DNA of 31,678 bases from the IMG/VR virus record IMGVR_UViG_3300027985_001790, positions 1-31,678 of that record; one strand, written 5' to 3'. This DNA comes from a virus. How positions within the stretch are numbered: position 1 is the first letter of the stretch; every line of letters starts with the position of its first letter. Position numbers and translations under genes: made by a program. The notes beneath the pieces are model-generated. The model did no database searches, was not told the origin of the DNA, and was given only the letters and a program-made list of their open reading frames with translations. Below are positions 1 through 8,129 of the stretch, piece by piece.

Positions 1-85
1 GACCTTTCCCCTGCTAATTCTTCACGGCGTTTGGCTATCAAGATAGCAGAAGGACGAATCATGTCGCAACGAAGGAGTATATGTG

Positions 86-184
86 ATGGAAAAAACTAAG
101 CCTGAAAATCACTTTGATGAAGTGGTGAAAATTTTGGCTACCGGCATTGTGCGGCTACGAATGAAAAAGCGGGACGCGAAGTAA
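86..184 (+). CDS. Small basic protein, 32 aa, upstream of the methyltransferase
   Basis: A short ORF begins with ATG at 86, eight bases after a clear AAGGAG ribosome site at 72-77. Its TAA stop overlaps the ATG of the methyltransferase in a TAATG arrangement, which suggests translational coupling. The product has an acidic start, a central ILATGIVRLRM segment that looks like one amphipathic helix, and a basic tail (KKRDAK). I recall similar tiny 'ILATG..RLR' proteins near recombinase genes in other prophages, but I cannot assign a function. The ribosome site and the coupling support real translation. Confidence 0.6.
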   Translation: MEKTKPENHFDEVVKILATGIVRLRMKKRDAK

Positions 185-1887
185 TGCGGTATGGCAGTAT
201 CTGCAGCGGCGTCGAATCTGCAACCTTAGCCTGGGAACCCTTGGGCTGGCAAGCGGCGTTTTTCGCCGAAGTCGAGCCGTTTCCCTGCGAAGTATTGTGG
301 CAGAAGTTCGGGGCGACTAAACCTTTGCGTCCGCTTGATCCGACTGAGGCAACCTCATCGCAGGACCGTAAACAGCGCGAAAATTGGGCGCGTTATATCG
401 CAAAGATGCCGGAAGGCGGGAAAATCAGGAATCTTGGCGATTTCACGAAGATCGCAAGGGAGGATTATGACGGAGACATTGACCTGCTGGTTGGCGGAAC
501 ACCTTGCCAGGCCTATTCGGTTGCCGGACTGCGAAAGGGCCTTGCTGACCCGCGCGGCAACCTCGCGCTGGAGTTTGCGCGACTGGTTTTCCGAACTGGA
601 ACGAAATGGACGCTATGGGAAAACGTCCCCGGCGTTTTATCGAGTAACGGCGGAAAAGATTTTGCCGCCTTCTTATCGTTGCTCTGCGGCTGGGAAATCG
701 AAGTGCCAATTGTCGGACATTCCAAAGGCGAACCAGTACAGCGCTGGTTCAACTCCGGAATCATCACCGGAGCCCCCGGCTGCTACGGACTGGCATGGCG
801 AATTATTGACGCTCAGTACGCCCGAGTGGACGGCTTTCCACGGGCCGTCCCGCAGCGACGCAGGCGTTTGTTCCTTGTCGGATGTGCTGGAGGTTGGGAG
901 CGTGCCGCCGCAGTACTTTTTGAGTCACCGCAGCTGCTTGGGAATACTCCGCCGCAGCGCCAAACGGGGTCGGGCGTTGCCCGAAATCTTACGGCGAGCC
1001 TTGGAGGCGCAAGTGGCAAGGAGCAGCAGTTCACGTTCGTAGACGACAACGGCACCCCGCTGAACGCGCTGTGCATGTCAACCAGCAATTCCAATGCGGA
1101 AATAGCTGAAAACCATGCAACAACCATAACATGCCGGCATGAAGCCCCGATCATTTGCCGTGAATCAGGACAGGGTTTCTGGCAAAAAGATGAAGCGGCA
1201 GGAACCGTGAAAGTCAATGGCGCGGAGCCGACGACGGTGGTGTGCTACGACGCTCGCGGCATGGGAAACGGCGAAGTTTCGCCGAACATCACAGGAGATC
1301 ATGCCGCCCGAACCAACGATTACATGCCGGTAGTCGTGGAAGAAAAAAGCGCGTTCGGATTTCTGCCGGGACAAGGTTCCGGGGCGGGTTCCATCGGCTT
1401 CGAAAAAGAACTGTCGCCGACGCTCCGCAGCAGTTGTGATTCGTATGGGGTCCTCAGTTTCGGGATTGCGGAAAACATCATTGACCGGCTGCCGGAAAAT
1501 GGTGGCAACGGTAGCGGAGTCAATAAGGATGTGCAGTTCACGCTGAACGCCACTGGGGTTCATGGCGTCTGCTGTTTCACTCAGAACGACGCCGGACGGG
1601 ACTGCTCGGATAACATTGCGCCGACTTTGCGGAGCGGCGGCAGCGACGGCGGGGCCATCAATCCGGCGATCGCTTCACATGGAACCGTGCGGCGACTGAC
1701 TCCGGTTGAAGCTGAACGGTTGATGGGATTTCCGGACAACCACACTCGAGTAGAATGGAATGGCAAAGCGGCAAACGAATGTCCGGACGGCGTCAGATAC
1801 AAGGCCTGCGGAAATTCAATGTGTGTTAACGTGATTCGCTGGCTGGGGTTGCGGATTCAAATGGTGGAGTATTTTGATCATGAATAA
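184..1887 (+). CDS. DNA (cytosine-5-)-methyltransferase
   Basis: This protein transfers a methyl group from S-adenosylmethionine to cytosine C5 in DNA. The family motifs occur in the usual order: the N-terminal SAM-binding region (GSICSGVESATLAW), the catalytic PCQ loop with Cys at about residue 108, the ENV motif at about 146, QRRRR at about 224, and a C-terminal GNS at about 543. Between QRRRR and GNS lies an unusually long variable region of roughly 265 residues. It contains repeated short units of the form (A/S)-x-T-(I/L/V), such as SPNITGDH, SPTLRSS and APTLRSGG, and should hold the target-recognition part. At 567 aa the protein is longer than a minimal enzyme of this class. It is translationally coupled to the ORFs on both sides. 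In a phage it would protect the genome from host restriction. The family is certain; the recognition site is unknown. Confidence 0.94.
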   Translation: MRYGSICSGVESATLAWEPLGWQAAFFAEVEPFPCEVLWQKFGATKPLRPLDPTEATSSQDRKQRENWARYIAKMPEGGKIRNLGDFTKIAREDYDGDIDLLVGGTPCQAYSVAGLRKGLADPRGNLALEFARLVFRTGTKWTLWENVPGVLSSNGGKDFAAFLSLLCGWEIEVPIVGHSKGEPVQRWFNSGIITGAPGCYGLAWRIIDAQYARVDGFPRAVPQRRRRLFLVGCAGGWERAAAVLFESPQLLGNTPPQRQTGSGVARNLTASLGGASGKEQQFTFVDDNGTPLNALCMSTSNSNAEIAENHATTITCRHEAPIICRESGQGFWQKDEAAGTVKVNGAEPTTVVCYDARGMGNGEVSPNITGDHAARTNDYMPVVVEEKSAFGFLPGQGSGAGSIGFEKELSPTLRSSCDSYGVLSFGIAENIIDRLPENGGNGSGVNKDVQFTLNATGVHGVCCFTQNDAGRDCSDNIAPTLRSGGSDGGAINPAIASHGTVRRLTPVEAERLMGFPDNHTRVEWNGKAANECPDGVRYKACGNSMCVNVIRWLGLRIQMVEYFDHE

Positions 1888-2740
1888 GAGAATCATCGTT
1901 TCGCTTTCTGGCGGCAAAGACAGCACGGCCATGCTGCTCCGGGGTCTGGAGCTTGGACTTCCCGTTGACCATGCTGTGTTTTTCGATACCGGCTGGGAGT
2001 TCCCGCAGATGCTCGATCATATCGACCTTTTGGAGCGGCGGACCGGCGTACGGATTGTACGTTTGCGTCCGTCCGTACCATTTTGTTATCAGGCATTTGA
2101 ACATCCGGTGAAACTATCGCGGGCTCCACTGGCAAAAATGAGTCACGAAGAACTCCAGGACAAATTCGTGATGATGCGGAACCGCGGATGGATTGCAGGC
2201 GAAATCCCTGCAACTCGTAAAGACCTGATCGATGCAATGGCAGGAAAGATTCACCGCATCGGCTATGGCTGGCCATCGGTGTTCCGTCGCTGGTGTACCA
2301 GGACGAAAGTCGAGGTCGGCATCAACCGGTATTTTCGCGGATTGGAACAGAATTTCATCTGCTGGGTTGGATTTGCCGCTGACGAAAAGCATCGGATGGA
2401 ACGCCCGACGATTCACCAATCGGGATACGAGAAATCCTTTCCGCTGGTGGAGTGGAACATGACCGAAGCTGATGCGCTGAAGTATTGCCGGGATCGCGAT
2501 TACGACTGGAGCGGGCTCTATGACGTGTTTGACCGGGTAAGCTGTTTCTGCTGTCCGTTACAACGCCTAAGTGAACTGAAAAAATTGCGGCAATATTTCC
2601 CTGAACTATGGCAAAAGATGCTGGCTTGGGAAGCCAGCTACGAGGAACGATGTCCGAGGATGAATCGTGGCTTCCGCGATTACGATACCGTCCATGACTT
2701 GGAAAAACGCTTTGCCGAAGAGGAGAAACACCATGAGTGA
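1880..2740 (+). CDS. PAPS reductase-like PP-loop (adenine nucleotide alpha hydrolase) family protein
   Basis: The N-terminal SGGKDS motif (residues 10-15) is the ATP-pyrophosphatase P-loop of PAPS reductases, DndC and related enzymes. A CxCC cluster (about residues 222-225, in RVSCFCCPLQ) and an earlier Cys in RRWCTRTK could bind metal or an Fe-S cluster, as in several phage-borne members. I prefer the ATG at 1880 to the TTG at 1874, because the TGGAG at 1865-1869 is about 10 bases from the ATG and too close to the TTG. It overlaps the methyltransferase by 8 bases, so the two are coupled. Phage members of this family are rarely in sulfate assimilation. A role in nucleic-acid modification is an inference from the neighbour. 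The substrate is unknown. Confidence 0.85.
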   Translation: MNKRIIVSLSGGKDSTAMLLRGLELGLPVDHAVFFDTGWEFPQMLDHIDLLERRTGVRIVRLRPSVPFCYQAFEHPVKLSRAPLAKMSHEELQDKFVMMRNRGWIAGEIPATRKDLIDAMAGKIHRIGYGWPSVFRRWCTRTKVEVGINRYFRGLEQNFICWVGFAADEKHRMERPTIHQSGYEKSFPLVEWNMTEADALKYCRDRDYDWSGLYDVFDRVSCFCCPLQRLSELKKLRQYFPELWQKMLAWEASYEERCPRMNRGFRDYDTVHDLEKRFAEEEKHHE

Positions 2741-2930
2741 AGTTGACATTGAAAAGGCGATTCGAGAGAACGCTACCGGGCCGAAAAGCGCCAGGAGCGA
2801 TGCCGGTGAAGTCGAGCAGCATTCACTGCCGGAACAGATCGAAGCGGATCGTTATCTGAATTCGAAAGCAGCGATGAAGAAGCCCGGGCCGGGATTCAAG
2901 ATTACCAAAATGAGCGCATCGGGAGCATAG
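2733..2930 (+). CDS. Small conserved phage protein preceding the portal
   Basis: A 65-aa protein starts at ATG 2733, seven bases after AGGAG (2721-2725), and overlaps the previous gene by 8 bases. A longer frame from 2667 has no comparable ribosome site. The sequence (GPKSARSDAGEVEQHSL, then a PEQIEADRYL segment) matches the small proteins I recall directly before lambda-type portal genes. They sit where the gpW-like head-tail joining protein would be, and their role is not established. The portal gene follows after two bases. It contains no enzyme motif or membrane segment. Confidence 0.75.
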   Translation: MSEVDIEKAIRENATGPKSARSDAGEVEQHSLPEQIEADRYLNSKAAMKKPGPGFKITKMSASGA

Positions 2931-2932
2931 AC

Positions 2933-4387
2933 TTGTTTAACTTTTTGAACACTATTTTCAAAGGCAAAGCCAAGGCGGAATCGACGTCGCTGGAACGTAC
3001 CGGGCGAATCGTCCGGGCGCGGTTCGATGCGGCGCAGACCACGCACGATAACCGGCGTCACTGGGCGGCGGCCGAGTGTTTGAGCGCCGATGCCGAAGCC
3101 TCGTCGAGCGTCCGGCAAACCTTGCGCAACCGGGCGCGTTACGAGATTTCCAATAACTCGTATGCGAAAGGCATCGTGTTGACTTTGGCGAACGACACCA
3201 TCGGTACCGGGCCACGCTTGCAGATGTTGACCGAGTATGACGAGTTGAACCGGCAGATTGAGCGCGATTTCATGATGTGGTCGGCGGCGGTGCGCCTGCC
3301 GGAAAAGCTGCGGACGATGCGCATGGCCCGTTGCCAGGACGGCGAAGCGTTCGCGATCATGGGGTCGAATCCGCAGGTGTCGCATGAAGTTCAGCTTGAT
3401 CTGATGCTGGTGGAAGCCGATCAGATCACCAGTGGGTTCGGCCGTTCGCTGGATGAACACGAAGTCGACGGCGTGATTATGGATGATTTCGGCAATCCAC
3501 AATCTTACCGGGTATTGAAGTATCATCCGGGCGGGACGCAGTTTGGGCGTTTCGACGATGCGCTGATGATTCCGGCCAAGTCCATGTTGCATTGTTTTCG
3601 CATGGATCGTCCGGGACAGCATCGAGGCATTCCGGAATTGACGCCAGCCCTGCCGATCTTCTCGCAACTTCGGCGGTTCACGTTGGCGGTGCTTTCGGCA
3701 GCGGAAGCCGCAGCCGACTTTGCCGGGATTCTGTATACCGATGCTCCGGCGAATGGCGAGGCCGATGAAGTCGATCCGATGGCAATGGTTGAACTTGAGC
3801 GGAATATGCTGGTGACGATGCCGGGCGGATGGAAAATGGCCCAACTGGATCCTAAGCAACCGGCCACAACTTATGCGGAATACGTGGAGCAGCTTATCAA
3901 TGAAGCCGTTCGGTGTGTTATGATGCCGTCGAATCTTGCCAGGGGCAATTCGGACCGAAGCAGCTATTCCAGTGCCCGGCTCGACATGCAGCAGTATTTC
4001 CGCTGTCTCCGTGTCGATCAGGCTTTTATTGCCATGTCCGTGCTGGATAAGATTCTGGCGGCATGGTTGAGAGAATTCTTCCTGCTTCATTCGCCGGATG
4101 ACTTCACGATTCGTTATCCGCTACCGCATCATACGTGGTTCTGGGATGGAGCGTTATCAATTGATCCGCTTAAAGAAGCTAAATCTCTGGAAGTTAAGCT
4201 AAAAAACCGTGTCACCAACTTGTCCCGCGAATATGCGACGCTGGGGATGGATTGGGAGGTGGAACTTCGGCAAATGGCTCGCGAAAAGAAGCTCATGCAA
4301 GAACTCGGATTAAACGAATCGGATGTGATTCCGGCAGTGGATAAAAAAGCGGTAGACGAGGAGAACGAAATGGAAGAGGAAGAATGA
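2933..4387 (+). CDS. Phage portal protein (lambda-type family)
   Basis: The portal forms the dodecameric ring at the capsid vertex through which DNA is packaged and ejected. The 484-aa length fits the lambda-type portal family. Typical features are the N-terminal region rich in Arg and aromatic residues after 'NNSYAKGIVLTLANDTIGTG', the later RGIPELTPAL segment, and 'PSNLARGNSDRSSYSSARL' before the C-terminal clip and wing region. The C-terminus is strongly acidic (ENEMEEEE). The start is TTG at 2933, eight bases after GGGAG at 2920-2924; no ATG lies close by in frame. It is followed by the protease-capsid gene, the standard head order. Confidence 0.92.
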   Translation: MFNFLNTIFKGKAKAESTSLERTGRIVRARFDAAQTTHDNRRHWAAAECLSADAEASSSVRQTLRNRARYEISNNSYAKGIVLTLANDTIGTGPRLQMLTEYDELNRQIERDFMMWSAAVRLPEKLRTMRMARCQDGEAFAIMGSNPQVSHEVQLDLMLVEADQITSGFGRSLDEHEVDGVIMDDFGNPQSYRVLKYHPGGTQFGRFDDALMIPAKSMLHCFRMDRPGQHRGIPELTPALPIFSQLRRFTLAVLSAAEAAADFAGILYTDAPANGEADEVDPMAMVELERNMLVTMPGGWKMAQLDPKQPATTYAEYVEQLINEAVRCVMMPSNLARGNSDRSSYSSARLDMQQYFRCLRVDQAFIAMSVLDKILAAWLREFFLLHSPDDFTIRYPLPHHTWFWDGALSIDPLKEAKSLEVKLKNRVTNLSREYATLGMDWEVELRQMAREKKLMQELGLNESDVIPAVDKKAVDEENEMEEEE

Positions 4388-4447
4388 CAGTAACACGATC
4401 ATGGGCACTGCAAAGGTGAAATTTTAACCTAAAACAAGGAATGAAGT

Positions 4448-6445
4448 ATGAACGAATTTTTGCTTATTGAAGCTACGGCGGACGGAGGCAATCCGAAGGT
4501 GGTCGGGCTGGCCTATGGCGGCGGCAAGATGAATCTGCCGGGCTGGAAATTTCCGGTGGTCGTCGATCTGGCCGGGCTGGAACTGCCCGAAAGCGTACCG
4601 CTGCTGGCGAACCATGAAAACAAGGTCGGTTCAAGAGTTGGAATGGTGGCTGCCAAGGTAGTCAACAACACGCTGGAAATCGAGGGAGATATTGTTGCCA
4701 AGGGAGATCAGGCAGACGGCATTGTCGAACAGGCCAAGGCCGGGGCCGACTGGCAACTCAGTATCGGTGCTGAAGTTGTCGAATCCGAGTTGGTCAAAAA
4801 CAAACGCACGGTCAACGGCCAGGAGCAGACCGGCCCGTTTTACCTGATTACCAAGTCGATTTTGCGCGAAGTTTCTGTGGTCGCGGTCGGGGCCGACTCC
4901 GGCACTCGACTGAAGGTCGCTGCGAGTTTCGATCTCGGTAAGGAGCCGGAGGAAAAGGCTCCCGAAAAAGTCCAAGCCGAAAACAACATCCATATAGAAA
5001 AAACGAACCCCGAAAAGGAGAATAATACTGTGGAAAATGAAAAACAAACCAACCCGGTGCCGGAAAAACAGCAGCCGGTTTTCCCGCTTGCCGCGGATGC
5101 AGATGTCGCCGTTCAGGCGATCCGTGCCGAACGCGAACGGGTTTCGCAAATTCAGGCGATCTGCAACGGTGAATTTGCCGATCTCGAAAAACAGGCCATC
5201 AGCAGCGGCTGGACGGCCGAAGAAACCTCGCAGAAAGTTCTGAAAGCCCTGCGTGATTCCAGACCGACCGCCGACGTGAATATCGTGGTCAAACGCAAAG
5301 TTCAAGGAGTTGCAATGCGCCAGACGCTTGAGGCTGCAATGTGTCTTCGTATCGGTATTCCTGGAAACGATTTGATCGCGGAATATGGAGACGAGGCGGT
5401 ACATCGAGGTGACGAAATCTGCGATATGCCAGTCAAACAGCTCCTGGTTGAATGCTTGAACCTCGAGGGTATTGCGGCTCCGCATTCTTTTGGCAACGAG
5501 ACTATACATGCAGCGTTTTCCACGGTGAGTTTGCCGGGGATTCTAAGCAATGTTGCCAATAAAAAATTGTTGCAGAGTTATAACGCTCAACCGATCATAG
5601 CGATGAGGCTGTGCAGTACCGGTGATTTGAACGACTTCAAAGAAAACGAACGCTTTCGCTTGACTGATGCCGGCGACCTTAAGCCGATTGGTGCTGACGG
5701 GGAGATTAAGGACGGCGGATTTTCTGAAGAACGTGCAACTAACCAGCTTGAAACTTATGGCAAGAAATTTTGCCTGACCCGCAAGATGGTGATGAATGAC
5801 GACCTTGGTGCGTTTATGAAAGTACCGGCGGCGATGGGTAATCGCGCCGCACGTTTGATTGATCAACTTTTTTTTACTCGCCTAATGTCAAATCCTACTC
5901 AGGGCGACGGCAAAACTCTGTTTTCTGTCGATCATCACAACCTGTTGACAGGTTCTGACAGCGTTCTTTCTGCCGAAGGATTGCGCCTGGCAGTCCAGAT
6001 GTTTCTCGATCAGGTCGACTCTGATGGACAGCCTATTAACATTGAACCGTGCTATCTCTTGGTGTCAACTGCGCTGAAGCACACCGCCATAGAGTTGACC
6101 AAGGGGGCGACATTGATCATTGCGGGAGGAGATTCCTCGAATGGATCCGCTCCGACAATTCGTCCTGCGTTGAATTCTCTAGTAGACGAAAACCTGAGTG
6201 TTGTCAGCTCTCCGTACCTCGCGAACAGCACTTACCCTGGATTCAGTGCGGCCGCCTGGTATCTCTTTGGCGATCCCAATCAGGTGGATACATGCGAGAT
6301 AGGGTTCCTTCGCGGCAAACGTACTCCGACAGTTGAGCAAGGCGACACTGATTTTAACACCCTCGGGCTGTGGTTCCGCGTCTACTTCGACCTCGGCGTT
6401 CGCGAGCAGGATCACCGCGGCATGGTCCGTAGCGCGGGAGTTTAG
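4448..6445 (+). CDS. Prohead protease / Mu gpT-like major capsid protein fusion
   Basis: Residues 1 to about 160 resemble an HK97-type prohead protease, with candidate catalytic His at 56 (ANHEN) and Ser at 105 (LSIGAEV). Residues about 165-220 form a charged linker rich in Glu, Lys, Asn and Pro. The remaining 440 or so residues resemble the Mu gpT-type major head subunit, with MRQTLEAAMCLRIGI and the late SVDHHNLLTG and GVREQDHRGMVR segments. Protease and capsid shell would be made as one 665-aa chain, a fusion known in other phages. Inside the linker, AAGGAG at 5015-5020 is followed nine bases later by an in-frame GTG at 5030. That would give a separate 471-aa capsid protein. The outer start is ATG 4448, after AAGGA. 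Confidence 0.9.
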   Translation: MNEFLLIEATADGGNPKVVGLAYGGGKMNLPGWKFPVVVDLAGLELPESVPLLANHENKVGSRVGMVAAKVVNNTLEIEGDIVAKGDQADGIVEQAKAGADWQLSIGAEVVESELVKNKRTVNGQEQTGPFYLITKSILREVSVVAVGADSGTRLKVAASFDLGKEPEEKAPEKVQAENNIHIEKTNPEKENNTVENEKQTNPVPEKQQPVFPLAADADVAVQAIRAERERVSQIQAICNGEFADLEKQAISSGWTAEETSQKVLKALRDSRPTADVNIVVKRKVQGVAMRQTLEAAMCLRIGIPGNDLIAEYGDEAVHRGDEICDMPVKQLLVECLNLEGIAAPHSFGNETIHAAFSTVSLPGILSNVANKKLLQSYNAQPIIAMRLCSTGDLNDFKENERFRLTDAGDLKPIGADGEIKDGGFSEERATNQLETYGKKFCLTRKMVMNDDLGAFMKVPAAMGNRAARLIDQLFFTRLMSNPTQGDGKTLFSVDHHNLLTGSDSVLSAEGLRLAVQMFLDQVDSDGQPINIEPCYLLVSTALKHTAIELTKGATLIIAGGDSSNGSAPTIRPALNSLVDENLSVVSSPYLANSTYPGFSAAAWYLFGDPNQVDTCEIGFLRGKRTPTVEQGDTDFNTLGLWFRVYFDLGVREQDHRGMVRSAGV

Positions 6446-6579
6446 GAGAGGGAATCGCCTCTTTCGCCGGCGGGGCGACCGGCAAGGTGCCGGTGCCGGA
6501 TACTTAGCGGGATTCGGCGGAAATATCCGCTCGAATCCCGCTAAGGGACGCCAGTTAAGAAAAGAATGGAGATGTGGTT
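6446..6579 (+). promoter_or_regulatory. Structured intergenic RNA element A, downstream of gpT-like capsid gene
   Basis: The 134 bases between the capsid stop and the next gene hold ordered inverted repeats. TCGCC 6464-6468 pairs with GGCGA 6474-6478. CCGGCA 6479-6484 pairs with TGCCGG 6488-6493. A perfect 14-bp stem joins 6503-6516 to 6532-6545 and encloses a GCGGA/TCCGC hairpin with an AATA loop (6517-6530). No T-run follows, so it is not a normal terminator. The position directly downstream of a gpT homologue is the one for which the candidate RNA Mu-gpT-DE was named. Membership is an inference; a covariance-model search would decide it. Confidence 0.7.
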
Positions 6580-7095
6580 ATGATTGCGAAATATGTGTAT
6601 CGCGGAGAGTCTATTGATTATATTCCGGAGAGTGATGTTGCGGCCGGAAGCGTGGTGGTAATCGGCAGTTTGATTGGCATTGCCAAGCTCGACATCAAGG
6701 CCGGAACACTCGGCGCTCTGGCGCTGGTAGGAGTGTATGACATTGTCAAAGCGACCGGTGACGGCACCGCCATTACCAAAGGGGAGAAAGTATACTGGAA
6801 TGCCACGGCGCAAAAGGTAACGTCAGTCACCAGTGGAAATGTGTATCTCGGGGAAGCAATTGCTGCTGCAGCGGCAGCCGATACGACCGCAAGAATTCGT
6901 CTTGGCGGACCGGCCATCCCGACAGTCGGTAATTCGATTGTTCATTTGTCTGATAATTCCACAGGAACCGCATCCGATACGATTGCGGCAGTAACGGATG
7001 TGGCGTCTGCGGCCAACGCCATTGCCGGAAATACCACCAAGATCAATGCGATCCTTGCCGCACTTGAAGATTACGGCGTGATTCGTTCCGCGTAA
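6580..7095 (+). CDS. DUF2190 family capsid decoration / head fibre protein
   Basis: The first 110 or so residues fit DUF2190, a small beta-rich head protein family found next to capsid genes. The alternation of AAGSVVVIG, GTLGALALVGVYD and TKGEKVYWNA is characteristic. After a short linker, residues about 118-171 form a second part ending in a helical TKINAILAALEDYGVI segment, like the C-terminal domain of proteins annotated as head fibres. I place the start at ATG 6580, eight bases after GGAG at 6568-6571; the in-frame GTG at 6574 is too close to that site. Its stop overlaps the next ATG as TAATG. The protein would decorate the outer capsid. Confidence 0.82.
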   Translation: MIAKYVYRGESIDYIPESDVAAGSVVVIGSLIGIAKLDIKAGTLGALALVGVYDIVKATGDGTAITKGEKVYWNATAQKVTSVTSGNVYLGEAIAAAAAADTTARIRLGGPAIPTVGNSIVHLSDNSTGTASDTIAAVTDVASAANAIAGNTTKINAILAALEDYGVIRSA

Positions 7096-7463
7096 TGGCT
7101 GACCTGATTAAAGACGCTATGACCTGGCTGGAGGCGCGACGGCGGGAGCATCTTTCCATTCCTATTATATATAGGCGCGGAAATGCTTCCGCCGCCATCA
7201 CCGCCACCATCGGCAAGACAGTGTTCAAAGTCATCGACGACTATGGGCGCTATCAGCACATCGAAAGCCGCGATTATCTGGTGAATGCATCAGATCTGGT
7301 TCTGAACGGCCAGGCTATTCAGCCTCAATCCGGGGACGAAATCGAAGACTCCGGCTTCGTTTACGAGGTCATGGCTCCCAACGGTGAACCGGAATGGAGG
7401 TACTCCGACAGTTACCGACAGTGCTGCCGGATACACACAAAATTCATAGGAGAAACAGAATAA
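7095..7463 (+). CDS. Putative head-tail connector (head completion) protein
   Basis: This 122-aa protein starts at an ATG that overlaps the previous stop. It begins with a helix (LIKDAMTWLEARRREHL) followed by a beta-rich body (YRRGNASAAITATIGKT, IESRDYLVNASDLVL, QPQSGDEIEDSGFVYEV). Size, fold pattern and position between the decoration protein and the tail-completion genes fit a head-closure or connector protein. I recall similar 'W-rRrxHlsxxVxYrRG' proteins in other prophages at this place. It has no catalytic motif. The role is inferred mainly from gene order. Confidence 0.65.
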   Translation: MADLIKDAMTWLEARRREHLSIPIIYRRGNASAAITATIGKTVFKVIDDYGRYQHIESRDYLVNASDLVLNGQAIQPQSGDEIEDSGFVYEVMAPNGEPEWRYSDSYRQCCRIHTKFIGETE

Positions 7464-7706
7464 ATGCCCAATGGAAGCGATGACCCCGATCTGCGCGATG
7501 TCTGGGTGGCTGTAAACGAGTCGCGCCGTGAGCTTGCCGAGATGAAAGGAATGTTGTCGGTTCACTTTGCGGATCACAATATCCATCACAGTCCGCCGTG
7601 TCATGCTGCCGAGGATATGCGAAAAACCATGTTGTCCGCGGCCGGTGCCGCACTGCTGGCGTTGCTGGCGGCGATCGGATCGATAATAACGACTATGGTG
7701 AGGTAA
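7464..7706 (+). CDS. Small C-terminally membrane-anchored phage protein
   Basis: An 80-aa protein starts at ATG 7464, preceded by AGGAG. The N-terminal half is charged and helical (VNESRRELAEMKGMLSVHF). The C-terminal 25 residues form one hydrophobic segment (AAGAALLALLAAIGSIITT) with a short positive end. This soluble helix plus C-terminal membrane anchor resembles XhlA-type phage membrane proteins, which are associated with lysis or host-membrane attachment. It lies among head-tail joining genes, so a virion or ejection role is equally possible. The family assignment is tentative. Confidence 0.6.
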   Translation: MPNGSDDPDLRDVWVAVNESRRELAEMKGMLSVHFADHNIHHSPPCHAAEDMRKTMLSAAGAALLALLAAIGSIITTMVR

Positions 7707-7708
7707 TG

Positions 7709-8128
7709 ATGGCGACGATCATCGACATTGCCAACGCGGTGACGGCCGACATCAATCGCGGTTCTTTTGATATCGAATTCACGGCGGCCATGTTGCTGCT
7801 GCCTGAGTTCGAGTTGAAGGATATGAAAACGCTCAAGGTAACAGTGGTACCGAAGGCGGTAAAGTCCGAAAACCTTACCCGTGATACGTCGAGCCGGGAG
7901 GTTCAGGTCGACATCGGGGTGCAACAAAAGACGGCCGATTCCGAACGGATCGCGGCGTTGCTGAAACTGGTGGAAGACATTATCGCGGTTTTCGAACGCA
8001 AGCGGCTGACGGATTATGCCAGAGCAGTCTGCGTCAAGGGCGAGAACGATCCGGTGTACGACCTGGAACATATGCGGCAGATGCGGCAGTTCACCAGCGT
8101 AATCACGCTGACATTCAAGGTGATCTGA
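7709..8128 (+). CDS. Putative tail completion / tail terminator protein
   Basis: A 139-aa alpha/beta protein (MATIIDIANAVTADI, then strands with TLKVTVVPKAV and VQVDIGVQQ, and a C-terminal MRQFTSVITLTFKVI strand). It lies between the connector and the HK97 gp10-like gene, where siphoviruses encode the tail terminator that caps the tube. Two adjacent ATGs exist at 7706 and 7709. The second gives a better distance from GGTGAGG at about 7698-7703. It overlaps or abuts the previous stop, so it is coupled. No sequence motif proves the function. Confidence 0.6.
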   Translation: MATIIDIANAVTADINRGSFDIEFTAAMLLLPEFELKDMKTLKVTVVPKAVKSENLTRDTSSREVQVDIGVQQKTADSERIAALLKLVEDIIAVFERKRLTDYARAVCVKGENDPVYDLEHMRQMRQFTSVITLTFKVI

Positions 8129-8129
8129 G

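Noticed and set aside
1-99. Open frame from the left window edge ending in TAA at 97-99, possibly the end of an upstream gene
   Set aside because: Only 32 codons are visible, with no recognisable family pattern. It overlaps the ribosome site and start of the 32-aa ORF. It may be a real gene end but cannot be supported.
2852-4090. Long minus-strand ORF of 412 codons opposite the portal gene
   Set aside because: It is Arg, His and Pro rich without a family pattern and lies entirely against a clear portal gene and the small gene before it. It is a codon-bias shadow.
6503-6545. Intrinsic terminator after the capsid gene
   Set aside because: The stem is strong, but no T-run follows and the operon continues. 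The shared design with other gaps favours a structured RNA element.
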